Of a stretch of 34,965 nt of DNA, positions 26,071 to 34,447 are shown one piece after another (within the stretch, counting starts at the first letter, position 1; each line of letters begins with the position of its first letter). Under the pieces are notes generated by a model. That model searched no databases. It saw nothing but the letters and a program-made list of their open reading frames with translations, and was not told the DNA's origin. This DNA is from Geobacter sp. (GTDB lineage Bacteria > Desulfobacterota > Desulfuromonadia > Geobacterales > Pseudopelobacteraceae), in the NCBI GenBank assembly GCA_009886055.1, contig VFJM01000198.1, positions 1 through 34,965 of the forward strand, in the 5' to 3' direction. The position numbers and the translations under genes are program-made.

Positions 26071-27450
26071 CTACCAGGGGAACATCTTGCCTGGGTTCAA
26101 TATATTGTTGGGATCAAGAGCGGCTTTGATTGCTTTCATGGCGGCGATCTGATGCTTCGATAGTTCCAGTTCGATATAGGGGGCCTTGGAGAGCCCGACC
26201 CCATGTTCACCCGACATGGTGCCGTTCAGATCCAGCGCCGCCTGGAACACGTCGCGGATCGCCTCGTGTGCCCGTTCATCCATGCCGGGCACTGCCTTGT
26301 CGACCATGATATTGACATGAATGTTGCCGTCGCCGGCGTGGCCGAAGTTGACGATCGGTATGTCGTACTTCGCCTGGATTTTCTCGATGGTGCGGATGAT
26401 GTCGGGCACCTTGCTGCGCGGCACCACGACGTCCTCGTTGTACTTGGTCGGGTTGATGTCCCGCAGCGATGGCGAAACCAGCCGCCGCACCCGCCAGAGC
26501 TCTTCGGATTCGGCAGCATCCTTGGCCGCCCGGAACTGCACGAGTCCCAGAGGCTTGATCAGCTCATGAATCTGCGCCGCCTGTTTCTCGATCAGGTCGC
26601 GGTCGCCGTCCACCTCGATCAGCAGCACCGCACGACCCTCAGGCGGGATTCCCAGGCTGAAGCGCCGCTCGACACATTGCAGGGTGGCATAGTCCATGAA
26701 TTCGAGCGTGGTCGGAATGATCTTGTTGCCGATAATCGTCGAGACCGCCTTGGCGGCGCCGTCGATCGAATCAAAAATTGTCAGCATGGTCTTCTTGGCG
26801 TCGGGAAACGGCAGAATCTTGAAGATGATCTTGGTGATGACTCCCAGCGTCCCTTCGCTGCCGCAGAGCAGACGGGTCATGTCGTAGCCGACCACCGCCT
26901 TGTAGGTCTCCCCGCCGGTACGGATGATCTCGCCGGTCGGCAGCACCAATTCGAGACCCATGACGAAGTCGCGGGTGACGCCGTACTTGACGCAGCGCGG
27001 ACCCCCGGCGTTTTCGGCGACGTTCCCCCCCAGTGTCGAAAATTTGAGCGAGGCCGGATCGGGGGGGTAGAAGAAGCCGAGCTTTTCGACCGCTATCTGG
27101 AACTGCTCCGTCACGACGCCCGGTTCAACCTCGGCAATCAGGTTTTCGGTGTCGATCCGGAGGATACGGTTCATGCGGGTTGTGACCAGCACGACCCCTC
27201 CCCCCTTGGGAAGCGCACCTCCGGTAAAGCCGCTTCCGGCGCCACGCGGGAACACCGGAAAACCTTCCCGGTTTGCCAGTTTCAGAACCGCTGAGACCTC
27301 TTCGGCATTGGCTGGATGGACGACCGCATCCGGCAGGAACTCCATCTGGGTGGCGTCATAACCGTAGCAGATCATATCCTGCTTGGCGGTTGCTATATTG
27401 TCGGGACCGACAATTGAAGTCAGTTCAGTGATCAGGTGTGCTGCAAGCAT
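26071..27450 (-). CDS. FAD-binding oxidoreductase, glycolate oxidase GlcD-like
   Basis: VFPRGAGSGFTGGALPKGGGVVLVTTRMNRIL, GGNVAENAGGPRCVKYGVTRDFV, LLCGSEGTLGVITK, VNFGHAGDGNIHVNI, SGEHGVGLSK. Confidence 0.93.
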   Translation of the reverse strand: MLAAHLITELTSIVGPDNIATAKQDMICYGYDATQMEFLPDAVVHPANAEEVSAVLKLANREGFPVFPRGAGSGFTGGALPKGGGVVLVTTRMNRILRIDTENLIAEVEPGVVTEQFQIAVEKLGFFYPPDPASLKFSTLGGNVAENAGGPRCVKYGVTRDFVMGLELVLPTGEIIRTGGETYKAVVGYDMTRLLCGSEGTLGVITKIIFKILPFPDAKKTMLTIFDSIDGAAKAVSTIIGNKIIPTTLEFMDYATLQCVERRFSLGIPPEGRAVLLIEVDGDRDLIEKQAAQIHELIKPLGLVQFRAAKDAAESEELWRVRRLVSPSLRDINPTKYNEDVVVPRSKVPDIIRTIEKIQAKYDIPIVNFGHAGDGNIHVNIMVDKAVPGMDERAHEAIRDVFQAALDLNGTMSGEHGVGLSKAPYIELELSKHQIAAMKAIKAALDPNNILNPGKMFPW

Positions 27451-27612
27451 GGGTGTTCCTTTCGATAACGATTCAGCCTACCAAGATACATGATATACCG
27501 GCAACTTTGCAAGACAGTCGTGCTTTCCGGCAAAATCTCTGTTGCCAGCGGGAGCGAAACCATTTATCCTTCACGACAGTAGCGATAAATAAACATCGGG
27601 AGGTTTACACGA

Positions 27613-28041
27613 ATGAAACGTTTCACCAGAATTGCAGCATCAGTAGTTATGGCAGCGTTACTTGCTGTCCCGGCCTTTGCGGCACAAGATGCAAAGAAAA
27701 CGGTGACAACCGCATCCGGCCTCAAGTATGTTGACGTAGTCGTTGGAAAAGGTGCTTCACCGGCCGCCGGCAAGCAGGTCAAGGTGCATTACACCGGGAC
27801 ACTTGAAAACGGCAAGAAGTTTGACAGCTCGGTCGATCGCAACGAGCCGTTCTCGTTCACCATCGGTGTCGGCCAGGTTATTCAGGGGTGGGACGAAGGC
27901 GTCATGACGATGAAAGTCGGCGGCAAGCGGAAGCTTATTATCCCTTCCAAGCTCGGCTACGGCGCACGGGGAGCAGGCGGAGCCATTCCTCCGAATGCAA
28001 CCCTGCTGTTTGATGTTGAACTGCTCGACGTCTCCAAGTAA
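27613..28041 (+). CDS. Secreted FKBP-type peptidyl-prolyl cis-trans isomerase
   Basis: Signal peptide; [82 protein letters not shown]. Confidence 0.95.
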   Translation: MKRFTRIAASVVMAALLAVPAFAAQDAKKTVTTASGLKYVDVVVGKGASPAAGKQVKVHYTGTLENGKKFDSSVDRNEPFSFTIGVGQVIQGWDEGVMTMKVGGKRKLIIPSKLGYGARGAGGAIPPNATLLFDVELLDVSK

Positions 28042-28066
28042 TTCCCCTTTACTCTATCACCATAGG

Positions 28067-28094
28067 ACAGCCCGCACCCGCGGGCTGTTTTTGT
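28067..28094 (+). terminator. Rho-independent terminator
   Basis: ACAGCCCGC-accc-GCGGGCTGT followed by TTTTTG. Confidence 0.9.
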
Positions 28095-28114
28095 CTCGTA
28101 CACGGAGTTGCTGC

Positions 28115-28591
28115 ATGACGAATCTGATTTCTGCCGAAGGGCTGAAAAAACTGTGTGACGAATATGACTTTCTCTGGAAAGTGGAGCGCCCCAAGGTTGT
28201 CCAGGGGGTTTCCGACGCGGCAGCGGAAGGTGATCGTTCGGAGAATGCCGAATACATTTACGGCAAAAAAAGGCTGCGCGAGATTGACCGCAAGCTGAAA
28301 CACCTCGGATCGCGCCTGAAAGTGTTGAAAGTGGCAGTTCCTCCCGCAAATCCGACGATGGCTTCATTTGGCTGCTGGGTCACATACGAAGAAGAGAGCG
28401 GGGATACGCGTTGTTATCAACTGGTTGGCCCGGATGAAATCGATGTCAGCATCGGCAGGATCAGCATCGATTCACCGGTCGGTCAGGCGCTGCTGCACAA
28501 AAAGCTGGATGATGAAGTAACAGTCCGTAAGCCGGGGGGCGTTATGACGGTCTGTATTACCGGAATAAGCTCGACAAAGCCGGTATTGTAA
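28115..28591 (+). CDS. greB: Transcription elongation factor GreB
   Basis: MTNLISAEGLKKLCDEYDFLWKVERPKVVQGVSDAAAEGDRSENAEYIYGKKRLREIDRKLKHLGSRL matches GreB more than GreA. Start trimmed from ORF 27995. Confidence 0.92.
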   Translation: MTNLISAEGLKKLCDEYDFLWKVERPKVVQGVSDAAAEGDRSENAEYIYGKKRLREIDRKLKHLGSRLKVLKVAVPPANPTMASFGCWVTYEEESGDTRCYQLVGPDEIDVSIGRISIDSPVGQALLHKKLDDEVTVRKPGGVMTVCITGISSTKPVL

Positions 28592-28609
28592 AGCCCGCCT
28601 GCGTAAAAC

Positions 28610-28648
28610 AAAAAAACCTCCGGGGTTTTTGAACCCTCGGTGGTTTTC
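28610..28648. terminator. Bidirectional terminator between greB and the hemerythrin gene
   Basis: AAAAAACCTCCGGGGTTTTTGAACCCTCGGTGGTTTT, imperfect stem with A/T tracts on both sides. Confidence 0.7.
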
Positions 28649-28650
28649 TG

Positions 28651-29199
28651 CTATTCCTGTTCGTAGCCGACTACCACAGCCTCGTAATGTGCCCTGAAAC
28701 CGGCCTCTGCCCGAGCCTCTGCCGCCGCGTATCCGGCAATGATATCATCCCTCATGGAATCAGGGATAACCCGCTCTGCAAGGGGGTAGAGGATCCCGTC
28801 CTCTTTATCGATATGTTCCCGCAGCAGCGCCCCATAGGCGAGTGCGTTGTCGGCGATGATCCGTTCCCTGCCGCTCTGGCCGTTCACGGCCTCAAGAGTT
28901 GCCGTCTCCATGGCCATGACGAAGGCGCGCCCCTGTTTATGCTCCATCAGCATCGCCGCAACCGGGCTGTGTTCGCGGGGTATGCCGTTTTTAATCAGCG
29001 CCTCGAAGAGAATGTCTTCCTCCTTGGCATGGTGGAAGCGGTCGGCGAAATTGCGGATGAAATCGACGCCATCAAGATAAAACTTCCAGTTGGAGTAGCT
29101 GCCGTCGGTCGTCCGGGCTGCATTGCGCTCCAGCAGGGTAATCATCCGCAGGATCAGGCGATGCTCGTCGACCAGTGTTTGGGTTATATCCTTCTTCAT
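28651..29199 (-). CDS. Hemerythrin domain-containing protein
   Basis: LVDEHRLILRMITLLE...FADRFHHAKEEDILFEALI...MLMEHKQGRAFV...LREHIDKEDGILYPLAE. Confidence 0.9.
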   Translation of the reverse strand: MKKDITQTLVDEHRLILRMITLLERNAARTTDGSYSNWKFYLDGVDFIRNFADRFHHAKEEDILFEALIKNGIPREHSPVAAMLMEHKQGRAFVMAMETATLEAVNGQSGRERIIADNALAYGALLREHIDKEDGILYPLAERVIPDSMRDDIIAGYAAAEARAEAGFRAHYEAVVVGYEQE

Positions 29200-29654
29200 C
29201 AGGCCCTCCGTTCTCCGTTGATGCCGATAACGATACTCTCGAGCGGGATGTCCATGCCGCTCTTCTGGAGCGCTTCACGGACCATGATATCCAGGCCGCG
29301 ACAGCAGGGTACTTCCATGATTGCCACCGTGATGCTCTTGATCGCGTTGACGCTGAAAATGTGGGCCAGCTTCTCCACATACGCGCTCGTATCATCCAGT
29401 TTGGGACAGGCAATCGCCAGTGCCTTCCCCTTCAGCAGTTCGTGGTGCATGCTCCCCATGGCAAAGCCTACGCAGTCAGCGCAGATCAGGATATCCGCGT
29501 TCTGGAAATAGGGGGCTGTTGGCGGCACGAGGTGGAGCTGCACCGGCCACTGACGGAGTTCCGAAGGTGCATTCCCCTGTGCCGCATCTGTTGTTTCCGG
29601 TCGTTCAATTACTTTTGCCATGCTGCCCGGGCAGCCGCATCCGAGATTTCCCAT
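29199..29654 (-). CDS. Iron-sulfur protein C-terminal-domain homologue (GCGCPGS motif), lacking the usual N-terminal ferredoxin domains
   Basis: GCGCPGS; SELRQWPVQLHLVPPTAPYFQNADILICADCVGFAMGSMHHELLKGKALAIACPKLDDTSAYVEKLAHIFSVNAIKSITVAIMEVPCCRGL. Confidence 0.75.
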   Translation of the reverse strand: MGNLGCGCPGSMAKVIERPETTDAAQGNAPSELRQWPVQLHLVPPTAPYFQNADILICADCVGFAMGSMHHELLKGKALAIACPKLDDTSAYVEKLAHIFSVNAIKSITVAIMEVPCCRGLDIMVREALQKSGMDIPLESIVIGINGERRA

Positions 29655-29656
29655 GA

Positions 29657-29878
29657 TTATTCTCCTTTTTGAGTTAGATGTTCGTTGATTTCCCGTTCGA
29701 TTTTTGCTTCGTCATCCTTGGACAGCCCATGGATCGAAACGACGTCCTTAAGCAGACAGATACCGACCTTGCAGGTGACACAGCCGATCTCGAACCTGTT
29801 AAGTATCTCGCCGATCTCCGGATACGTCTTCATTACATCCTGAATGGCCATGTCGCCAAGATTGTTTTTGAATTCCAT
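29657..29878 (-). CDS. DUF1858-like / ScdA-N-like small protein
   Basis: AIQDVMKTYPEIGEILNRFEIGCVTCKVGICLLKDVVSIHGLSKDDEAKIEREIN. Confidence 0.7.
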   Translation of the reverse strand: MEFKNNLGDMAIQDVMKTYPEIGEILNRFEIGCVTCKVGICLLKDVVSIHGLSKDDEAKIEREINEHLTQKGE

Positions 29879-29935
29879 TTCTGCACCTCCCCGCTTGTGA
29901 TGTTCTTACCATACCCGCTTCATTGTGAAAATTTG

Positions 29936-29949
29936 ATGACGTGGGTCAA
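29936..29949. promoter_or_regulatory. Candidate CRP/FNR-family-type operator upstream of the DUF1858/Fe-S/hemerythrin operon
   Basis: On the minus strand TTGAC-CCAC-GTCAT, 58 nt upstream of the 29878 start. Confidence 0.45.
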
Positions 29950-30167
29950 GTTTTGAGAGTCTTTCTGAAATAGTTGGTAATTCTGTTCATCCTGGTTTAT
30001 GAGAAGCTACGATCAGCTATGGCAAACAGGCTTGCTCGGGATGGTATTTAAAGTATGTGGAGAGGAGAGGTATTCAGATCTGGTGGGGTGTTGGCCGGGT
30101 CTGATCAATAACGCACTCTCAGTGCGCCTCGTGATCCTTGAATCGTCATCTAGAAAGGAGTCAGCAC

Positions 30168-30344
30168 ATGATTACTGATTATAAAGTAGTATACGGGCAT
30201 GACATATGGATCTTGGAAGCCAAAGTCAAAGAATTGCTGGCAGATGGCTGGCAGCCATTCAACGAATTACAAATTTCCACGCCAGTTATGGATAATGTAA
30301 TAACTCCTTTTTACACACAGGTCATGGTCAAAACAGACGGTTAA
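30168..30344 (+). CDS. DUF1737 domain protein
   Basis: MITDYKVVYGHDIWILEAKVKELLADGWQPFNELQIS; RBS AAAGGAG upstream. Confidence 0.8.
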   Translation: MITDYKVVYGHDIWILEAKVKELLADGWQPFNELQISTPVMDNVITPFYTQVMVKTDG

Positions 30345-31609
30345 CCCTGCAACCTTCGCAGCAGTTCCAGTTGCCCGCCGACGCTATCAGGGCTAACCTG
30401 CCCGGCACGAACCAATAGCGGCGCAACGGCCCCCTCCGGCGCGATGCGGGGATAGGCCCGGTCACTCAGTTCGTGAATGAGCCGCATGGTGCGGAAGGCG
30501 TCAAACCAGCCGTGGAACGCCTCCGCCATCTTCGCCCCCTCACGGTTATTCTTCTTCAATTTTTCCCATGAATTCCGAAAGCCCGCCTGCTCCATAACAT
30601 CATGCAGAACCGGAGAAATCCCGGCGGCACGACTCAGCAATTCCGATGCATCCGCTTTGGAATTTTCCGCCACACACGCGAGCCACTCCCCCACAATCGA
30701 AAAAACAACCGGTTGATAAAAGAGCAGGCGCTGCTCACCATCGGCCAGCATGTCTCCCACGGCGCGGCCGGTCCCGAAGGGAACCCGGTGGGATGAGCGG
30801 GGGGAGGGGTGGACGACGGTTCCCGCCACCGGCTTGACGCCGGAGGTTTTGTGAACCTGCTGCAGAAAGTAGAAATCCTCCCCTGCAAGCCGGCGGTTCA
30901 TCCCGCCGGATGATGCGTAGGCGGATGCCCGGCAGGCCATCGCGCTTCCCACGGTGTGAAAGGCATAGGAGGAACCGGCCAGCTCCAGGCCGAGCACATA
31001 GACACGCAGGAAGAGTTCGTAGCGGTCAATGGCAGACTGTCCTGCCAGTTCGGGTGCAGGGCGGTGGCGATAGGGGATGCTTGCCCCACCTGCTGTTGAG
31101 GATGCGAAATGCCGGGTGATGGCGGGGAGGTAGTCCGGCTGTACCAGAGTGTCGGCGTCGAGGCAGATCAGGAGCGGGTCGCCCGCAAGGTAATCGAGGT
31201 GCAAAAGAGCCAGGTCGAGGCCGATCTTGCGCGCCAGGCCGACACCCTGTTTTGCGGGCAATGTTCTCCCTGCAGACGCGGCGTCCACCCAGAAGAGATT
31301 ATCCAGCCCGTACTGCCGCTTCCACTGCTGCAGGGAGTGCAGCGTTTCAAGATTGTCAGCCGTTTCCGCAGCGGTTGCGTCGGTGCGCTGATTGACCACG
31401 GCCAGGATCATGAACCGATCCAGCAGATCGGCCGGATTGCGGGAGAGGGACTCTAATGTCTGCGGGAGATTGGCGGCTTCGGCCAGTGAGGGGATGACAA
31501 TTGCACCTGAGAAGGTGAGAGTGGGGACTTCGTTGATTGCCCATGGCTCACCTGCGCCCCGTTTGCTCCGATAGGCGGTTATATGTGAAGGGAGGAGCGT
31601 GTCAGACAT
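30341..31609 (-). CDS. Glycosyltransferase family 2-like protein
   Basis: GAIVIPSLAEAANLPQTLESLSRNP...LLICLDADTLVQPDYLPAITRHF; convergent 4-nt overlap with the DUF1737 ORF. Confidence 0.78.
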   Translation of the reverse strand: MSDTLLPSHITAYRSKRGAGEPWAINEVPTLTFSGAIVIPSLAEAANLPQTLESLSRNPADLLDRFMILAVVNQRTDATAAETADNLETLHSLQQWKRQYGLDNLFWVDAASAGRTLPAKQGVGLARKIGLDLALLHLDYLAGDPLLICLDADTLVQPDYLPAITRHFASSTAGGASIPYRHRPAPELAGQSAIDRYELFLRVYVLGLELAGSSYAFHTVGSAMACRASAYASSGGMNRRLAGEDFYFLQQVHKTSGVKPVAGTVVHPSPRSSHRVPFGTGRAVGDMLADGEQRLLFYQPVVFSIVGEWLACVAENSKADASELLSRAAGISPVLHDVMEQAGFRNSWEKLKKNNREGAKMAEAFHGWFDAFRTMRLIHELSDRAYPRIAPEGAVAPLLVRAGQVSPDSVGGQLELLRRLQG

Positions 31610-31621
31610 CTGCGGAACGGG

Positions 31622-32230
31622 TCATTCCGTGCCCCACCGCTTGTAGAGGTCGTTCTCGACCCCCAGCTGGTCCAGCACCTTCCCGACGACAAAGTCAACC
31701 AGGTCCAGCACCGATTCAGGCCGGCCGTAGAAGGCCGGCATCGCCGGTATGATCCGTGCTCCGGCGCGTGAAAGCTTCAGCATGTTCTCAAGGTGGATGT
31801 CGGAAAGCGGCGTTTCCCTGGGTACCAGCAGCAGCGGACGACGCTCCTTGAGCATGACATCGGCGCTCCGTTCGATCAGGTTGCCGGAAACACCGCACGC
31901 AACCCGCGCCAGTGTCCCCATGCTGCAGGGGCAGATCACCATGCCATCCGGAGCGGACGACCCGCTGGCGGCCCCGCAGAACAGATCGTCGGGGTGCACC
32001 AGCGTGATCCCGCAATTGATTTCAAGGTGATCATACAGACGCTGCAGCGCTTTATCAAGATCGCCTGACAGGTCAAGGCCGGTCTCTTCGCGGCAGACGG
32101 CCGTGCCGCTGCAGCTGGCGGTGAACGTTACCTGAAAGCCGTTCAGGCAAAGCTGCTCTGCCAGGCGGAGTCCATACATCGAGCCGGATGCGCCGGTCAG
32201 GGCGATGAAAATGTGTTTCTTGGTCATCAT
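31622..32230 (-). CDS. ubiX: Flavin prenyltransferase UbiX
   Basis: IFIALTGASGSMYGLRLAEQL...MVICPCSMGTLARVACGVSGNLIERSADVMLKERRPLLLVPRETPLSDIHLENMLKLSRAGARIIPAMPAFY. Confidence 0.95.
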   Translation of the reverse strand: MMTKKHIFIALTGASGSMYGLRLAEQLCLNGFQVTFTASCSGTAVCREETGLDLSGDLDKALQRLYDHLEINCGITLVHPDDLFCGAASGSSAPDGMVICPCSMGTLARVACGVSGNLIERSADVMLKERRPLLLVPRETPLSDIHLENMLKLSRAGARIIPAMPAFYGRPESVLDLVDFVVGKVLDQLGVENDLYKRWGTE

Positions 32231-32244
32231 TGCTTACCTCGTCA

Positions 32245-32366
32245 CCCTGATAAACAGGATAAGTGCGTTGGCGAAGTTATTTCCCGCCCGCCCCGAAAAC
32301 GGAATAAGTACGCTCACTAAATTATTTCTGCAAAAACCTACAGAAATAATTTCTACCGTACTAAAA
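32245..32366. repeat. AT-rich repeat in the ubiX-ubiA spacer with a 12-bp perfect inverted repeat
   Basis: AAATTATTTCTG (32319-32330)-CAAAAACCTA-CAGAAATAATTT (32341-32352), plus segments matching the ric leader. Confidence 0.6.
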
Positions 32367-32383
32367 ACGCAGGAAATTACTTC

Positions 32384-33247
32384 TTACTTACTAAGAACAT
32401 CGGCAGCCGTAAAGAGCACAATGGCAACGCTGATGTATCCGTTCATGTTGAAAAACGCCGCGTCCAGCTTTTCGAGATTTCCGTCCTTCAGCAGCAGGTG
32501 TTCGTACAGCAGCATGGTGACGGCGGTCAGGATGCCGACCAGAAAGAGCGTCCCCAGATGCATCAGATTGTACAGGGTAAACAGCAGCCCGATCATGATC
32601 AGGTGGAAAAGCCTGGCAGCCCACAGCGAGCCGTTCACGCCGAGGAGCACCGGAATGGAGTGCAGCCCTGCTGCCCGGTCGAATTCAAGATCCTGGAGAG
32701 CATACAGGATGTCAAACCCGGCTACCCAGAACAGCACCACCCCTCCCAGAACGAGCGCCGGCGCGTCAATCGTGCCGCGGATCGCGATCCAGGCTCCGAT
32801 CGGCGCCGCTGCCAGGCAGATGCCGAGCACGACGTGGGCCAGTGCAGTGAAGCGCTTGCAATAGGAATAGAGCAGCAGGAAAAACAGGGCGACCGGTGAG
32901 AGCTTGAGGCAGAGCGGATTAAGCATCTGCGCCGCAAACATCATCAGGGCAACCGCCGCACCGATAAAAAAGAGCGTCACCCCCTTGCCGATCAGCCCTG
33001 CCGGAATAGCTCTGACGGCAGTCCGGGGGTTGCGGGCGTCGATTTCGGCATCGATCAACCGGTTCATCGCCATGGCGGCGGTCCGGGCACCGACCATGGC
33101 CAGGACAATCCATACCGTCTGGCGGATGGTGGGGAGCCCTCCTGCGGCAAGCAGTGCGCCGGTAAAGGCGAACGGGAGCGCAAAGATCGTGTGGGAAAAC
33201 TTGATCATCTCCAGAAAGACAGCAATTTTATTAATGATGCCGGCCAC
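32384..33247 (-). CDS. ubiA: UbiA-family 4-hydroxybenzoate/menaquinone-pathway prenyltransferase
   Basis: FSHTIFALPFAFTGALLAAGG, AMAMNRLIDAEIDARNPRTAVRAIPAG, LEFDRAAGLHSIPVLLG. Confidence 0.93.
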   Translation of the reverse strand: MAGIINKIAVFLEMIKFSHTIFALPFAFTGALLAAGGLPTIRQTVWIVLAMVGARTAAMAMNRLIDAEIDARNPRTAVRAIPAGLIGKGVTLFFIGAAVALMMFAAQMLNPLCLKLSPVALFFLLLYSYCKRFTALAHVVLGICLAAAPIGAWIAIRGTIDAPALVLGGVVLFWVAGFDILYALQDLEFDRAAGLHSIPVLLGVNGSLWAARLFHLIMIGLLFTLYNLMHLGTLFLVGILTAVTMLLYEHLLLKDGNLEKLDAAFFNMNGYISVAIVLFTAADVLSK

Positions 33248-33249
33248 GG

Positions 33250-33759
33250 TTACCAGTACTCCTGAAAAGCCCGCTGAATTTCTGCCGAGACACGGTCCAT
33301 TTCGCGATTTATCAGATCGAGATCAAACATGCCGGGATACTCTTCGTAGGGATAATGTTTGTACATTGTGCCGACCTGCCCTTCGTTATTGAAGGCATAC
33401 GACGTCCGGATCTCAAAGTTGTAATGAGAGACCTGAACTGTCGCAGCTCCGTTCTGCTGTTGAATCTCAATCCGCAACTGGGTGTAGTACTTCCGCCCGC
33501 CCGCCGGCTGACCGAAACCGCTATCGGTGGTAAAGTGGTAGGGTGTCGTTATGAGCACGGTTCCGGTGCTGTCCGTCTCGAGAATCCGGCACTCCCACTT
33601 TTCTTCAACGAGTGTGCGGATCTTTGTCACGGCATCATGCGCTCCCCCCGGTATCGTGATGACCCGGGGAGCAATCGGCACGGCCTCGGCCCGCATGTGA
33701 TAGCAGGCAGGCAGCAGGGTCAGCAGCATGAAGAGCAGCGGCCACAAGGCGTTACGCAA
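33250..33759 (-). CDS. Putative lipoprotein, unknown function
   Basis: TTG start at 33759 gives MRNALWPLLFMLLTLLPAC (signal peptide plus lipobox); ORF track extends to 33804. Confidence 0.65.
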   Translation of the reverse strand: MRNALWPLLFMLLTLLPACYHMRAEAVPIAPRVITIPGGAHDAVTKIRTLVEEKWECRILETDSTGTVLITTPYHFTTDSGFGQPAGGRKYYTQLRIEIQQQNGAATVQVSHYNFEIRTSYAFNNEGQVGTMYKHYPYEEYPGMFDLDLINREMDRVSAEIQRAFQEYW

Positions 33760-34000
33760 ACCCGTACTCCTTCCAGCGACGTGTGACAAGGGCTGCAGCA
33801 TCAACAGAAATAGTCACCTCCGGCCGGGGCACACGACAGCCGGTCGCATCAACTGCAACCCGTCCGGTGCCCCTGTCATTGATAATGTCATCGGTAAAAT
33901 CGGTCACATTGACGGCTCTCCAGGCCGAACGCGAGGGCTTGACCGGTTCCACGTTGGATTCGAGTTGGGAGATGAATTGGCGCAGGTTATTTATCGGCAT
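33752..34000 (-). pseudogene. Internally deleted UbiD-family decarboxylase remnant
   Basis: 82 aa: N-terminus MPINNLRQFISQLESN resembles UbiD start; C-terminus GRVAVDATGCRVPRPEVTISVDAAALVTRRWKEYGFA resembles UbiD end; lies next to ubiA/ubiX. Confidence 0.55.
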
Positions 34001-34100
34001 GGCATTTTGTTCACTGGTTCAGCCTTTCAAGCTGTTCTTCGATGTCGCGGGTGATGCAAGTCATGGGTGAAGTTTAGTATGGAGCGGGTTGGGGTGGCAA

Positions 34101-34112
34101 TGTAAATTTACA
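34101..34112. promoter_or_regulatory. 12-bp perfect palindrome in the intergenic region upstream of the metallophosphatase
   Basis: TGTAAATTTACA, within AATGTA...TACATT. Confidence 0.3.
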
Positions 34113-34447
34113 GTTAATGTTTAAAATCTACATTACGCGATGAGATCGTTTAATGCCATGTCAAATCGAAACGGCGGGGATGGTTTGCAACGAAAATGGT
34201 TATATCGGGCTGATTGACGGGTTACGTGCTCTGTTTGCAGTGTGGAGTCATCAGGGTTTGGATCAGATCAATAGCAGGCCAAATGCTCTTCTGATACTCT
34301 CAAAGTGCCTCCAAAAATCAATATAAAATGTTTTGACGGTGGCTCGTTCAGGGTGGTATATTTGCCGTCCTAAAAGACAGATTCCTATCATTCCAGTGTT
34401 TTTATGAACCACCCGTCAGATCTGATCCTTCTTCACAAGGTTACACT

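Noticed and set aside
26203-27294. 363-aa plus-strand ORF antisense to the GlcD-type oxidase
   Set aside because: Shadow ORF; the opposite strand has unambiguous FAD-oxidase motifs.
34018-34071. Short minus-strand ORF MTCITRDIEEQLERLNQ, possibly an ATPase gene relic
   Set aside because: Only 17 codons; too short to support homology.
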